From contig NC_089460.1 in NCBI RefSeq assembly GCF_026210795.1, forward strand, positions 1,756,001-1,820,000: a DNA stretch of 64,000 nt. Reading direction: 5' to 3'. Positions 61,762-64,000 of the stretch are shown in pieces (the stretch's first letter is position 1; the number at the start of each line of letters is the position of its first letter). Origin of the DNA: Rhizophagus irregularis (lineage: Eukaryota > Glomeromycota > Glomeromycetes > Glomerales > Glomeraceae). The notes under the pieces were generated by a model, which did not search any database, had not been told where the DNA came from, and saw nothing but the letters and a program-made list of their open reading frames with translations. The position numbers were made by a program, and so were the translations under genes.

Positions 61762-62316
61762 AGTGATACAGCATTTTCTTGATGATAATATTTGTCCATT
61801 GCCATTTTCTCAGTTTCTAAATGGACAGGAACAAAAGCTTTGGATTGGCAAAAGTATCTTAAAATTAAAAATAATAGCAAGAATGAGTTGAGCATGATAA
61901 AAACGTATTGTAATTCAAAAAAAAAGAGAAGAAAGAAAATTACAACTTATTACCTTTTAAAAGTAATAAGAGATAGGTCAAATCGGTACTGAACAATAGG
62001 TAATGTTGGTAAAAACTGATTCATAACAAATGCGGAATAGCGGCCTTTCCCATATTAATAAATTAAAGGTTAACAAATGTTTTTTTCGCCACTGATTTAA
62101 TGCTTTTTCACAAAAATTTCACAAAATAACTAAATATAAGGACATGAAGCAATTGAAGTATTACTTTTTGAACCAAAAAACTTAACATTAATCCGACATT
62201 ATATGATACATGATGATAAACGGTCTGATTGAAGAAGATTATTATTTTCAAACAACTAATAACACTAATAACTTAAAGAATATGTTAGCAGAAATTAAGA
62301 AAATTCTGGATAGTTA
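61762..62316 (+). pseudogene. Coding-like fragments, unidentified
   Basis: After a TTTTAG acceptor-like site at 61762, IQHFLDDNICPLPFSQFLNG then QEQKLWIGKSILKLK is open to about 61890. At 62143-62230 HEAIEVLLFEPKNLTLIRHY then MIHDDKRSD, followed in another frame by LIEEDYYFQTTNNTNNLKNM then LAEIKKILDS and TAA (62316). A one-base change near 62225 would join the last two. The family is not recognised. It could be a decayed gene or a multi-exon gene with unseen exons. Confidence 0.3.
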
Positions 62317-64000
62317 AAAAGATTTTCGACGAAAATGTTATTTAAAAAACGTAACTTACGATTTTAATTATGAAATACAGTATTATTCAATTAATTCCCA
62401 GATTTACCCATTATTTCAAAAATTATACATGCATGGTTTCACTCAATGCTATCCTTTATCCGAATAGTTCGTTCTTATTAATTTTTTTTTTTGTTTTAAA
62501 TTAATAAAATTAATAATTAGCATATATTATTATTATTAAAAAATGTTTGACGATCAATCATAAGGTTTTTTTTTTCGGTTTGCCTTAGTTAATAAATTAA
62601 ACACAAAATTATAAAGAATTAAATAGAAACTTGTATTCGATAATATAATTTGTTATAAGACATCATTCGATGGAAAAAAGTAAAGTTCTGAATATCAGTT
62701 AATAATAAAGTTTATTAAACATCCAAATATTTATATTAAATTTACTATATTAATTGTCCTAATAATTAATTAAAAGACAAAAAGTAGGTTCATTGAACAG
62801 AGAAATTTCATTTTTGCTATTTGCTGAGACAGACAGAAAGAACGAAAGTATTGTGATACGATATAATAAATAATGTATTACCTACCCATTTTGTTGAACA
62901 AAAATTATAAATGAAATCTTTTGAGTGAAAACTTTTTGGCTTAGTAACCTCTTTAAGGAGGAAGGTTAACACCTTCAACCAATAAAACGATGGTAAGTAC
63001 CATGAGATAAATTTGGTAATAAGGAGATTAATTAATTCAAAAGGATAGGTTGAATCATGGATTTAGTTACCTTTATAGGGATATCCGTAAAGGATCAAAA
63101 GCCACTTTTTTTTTTTTTTTAAATATAAATTTTATATATATTCCAACAATTTTTTAACGAAAAAAAGAAAAAAAAGTATTATATATTCGGCAATTAAAAA
63201 TCAACTAGTAATTTATTTATATTACGTAATAAAAAGGACAAGAAATGTAAATCATTAACGCGAAGAACATGTGATCTCACAAAGAAATCCAACTTTTGGA
63301 TGATTGGGACAAAGGGATAAATAATAATAAAAACACGTGTTTTTATATTTTAGGTTTAGCCAATTGTTCAATTGTTCCCAGACTACCCCCCTACAAAAAG
63401 ATGTATATTGATATCGATAACATAACAGAAGCCAATACCCCGATTTGGATGATATTACGATTTAATTTTTAAGATAATCTTACTCCAGATCGTTTGATAA
63501 CTACGCGTAACTTTAACTAAACCAAATTCAATAAATACCATAAAAATAAATTTATCGATAAGGTTAATTTTTTTACTTATAAAAATTATCCAGATTTGTA
63601 CACTGTGACACTTAAAATACATACGCGTAAGTTTAAATTATAAACAAAATCAGATGAAAATCCGGAATTCTTGTCTTAAATCGATTGGTTTATAAGTAAG
63701 GAATTTTCACTGAGTTGAAAATGTACAAAAGAGTGTAATACTTAAAATTATTCTAAGAAGATGTTCTTTTTTTGTGTTTAAATAAACATTATCTTGTTTG
63801 ATTCTTGTTTATTGAATGAGACAAAAAAATATGCCATATTAAGAAGATCTTAAAATGATTGGTTCTTTAAATATTTTTCGTTTGAAGAGAAAAAGTATTA
63901 GTTTAGGAATAATTATATAAACGCGTATTAAAATTTGAAACAAGATTTATTTCTTATAATTCGTCCATAATTGGAATTAATTTATGTTTTTTGTTTTTTT
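62317..64000. other. A+T-rich spacer to the window end
   Basis: No gene recognised. Phrases ACGCGTAACTTTAACTAAAC and ATACGCGTAAGTTTAAATTA at 63503 and 63622 recur, and TTATCGATAAGG lies at 63552. A gene may begin beyond the window. Confidence 0.45.

Overview
The window looks like nuclear DNA of an early-diverging fungus, most plausibly an arbuscular mycorrhizal one of the Rhizophagus type. The base composition is extremely A+T-rich with endless poly(A)/poly(T) runs. Genes are sparse and split by short introns (about 60-110 nt, GT..AG). There are several degenerate families that I associate with Glomeromycotina: a coiled-coil fragment with a TIAENA-type heptad and an Uma2/PD-(D/E)XK-like family. 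The species call is inference; I could not search a database.

Layout. 1-29 kb is a gene desert with one clear gene, an intronless Zn(II)2Cys6 transcription factor on the minus strand (6037-7077). It also has a possible orphan 3' exon (4786-5022) and many minisatellites: a 62-bp array, a TTACGTTGGG-like array, a 66-bp array, a 26-bp TTAATTTACG array and a 24-bp array. 29.0-32.6 kb is a compact gene pair in divergent orientation: mitochondrial N-acetylglutamate synthase (first step of arginine/ornithine synthesis, 4 exons, 565 codons) and the tRNA adenosine deaminase subunit Tad2 (wobble inosine, 6 exons, 177 codons). They share a 629-bp intergenic promoter region. I rebuilt both exon by exon and every intron phase closes.

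33-56.7 kb is a transposon graveyard. It holds relics of an unidentified gene, a hAT transposase with a BED-like N terminus, an Uma2-like nuclease-fold gene with intact introns but frameshifts, and two pogo/Tigger-like transposases. It also holds at least eight short terminal-inverted-repeat elements, several with readable target duplications (TA, TTAA, 8 bp). Its centrepiece is a nested set of three DNA transposons: a pogo-like element (inverted ends at 44603 and 52078, TA duplication) whose transposase reading frame is cut by a 3.9-kb CACTG-ended element (47976-51870, ACA duplication) and by a 1.28-kb element with an 8-bp duplication (45587-46867). Deleting the two insertions restores continuity of the old reading frame, which proves the insertion points. 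Both inserted elements are filled with tandem arrays of AACGTT-centred inverted repeats, conspicuous in this A+T-rich context.

57.2-59.2 kb carries a complete cytosolic leucine aminopeptidase (family M17, 7 exons, 526 codons, minus strand). One exon is only 16 nt and encodes a metal-binding aspartate. 59.2-64 kb holds only exon-like fragments of unidentified genes and A+T-rich spacer.

The three housekeeping genes share no operon-like arrangement. The only functional link suggested by layout is the possible co-regulation of the divergent arginine and tRNA-editing genes.
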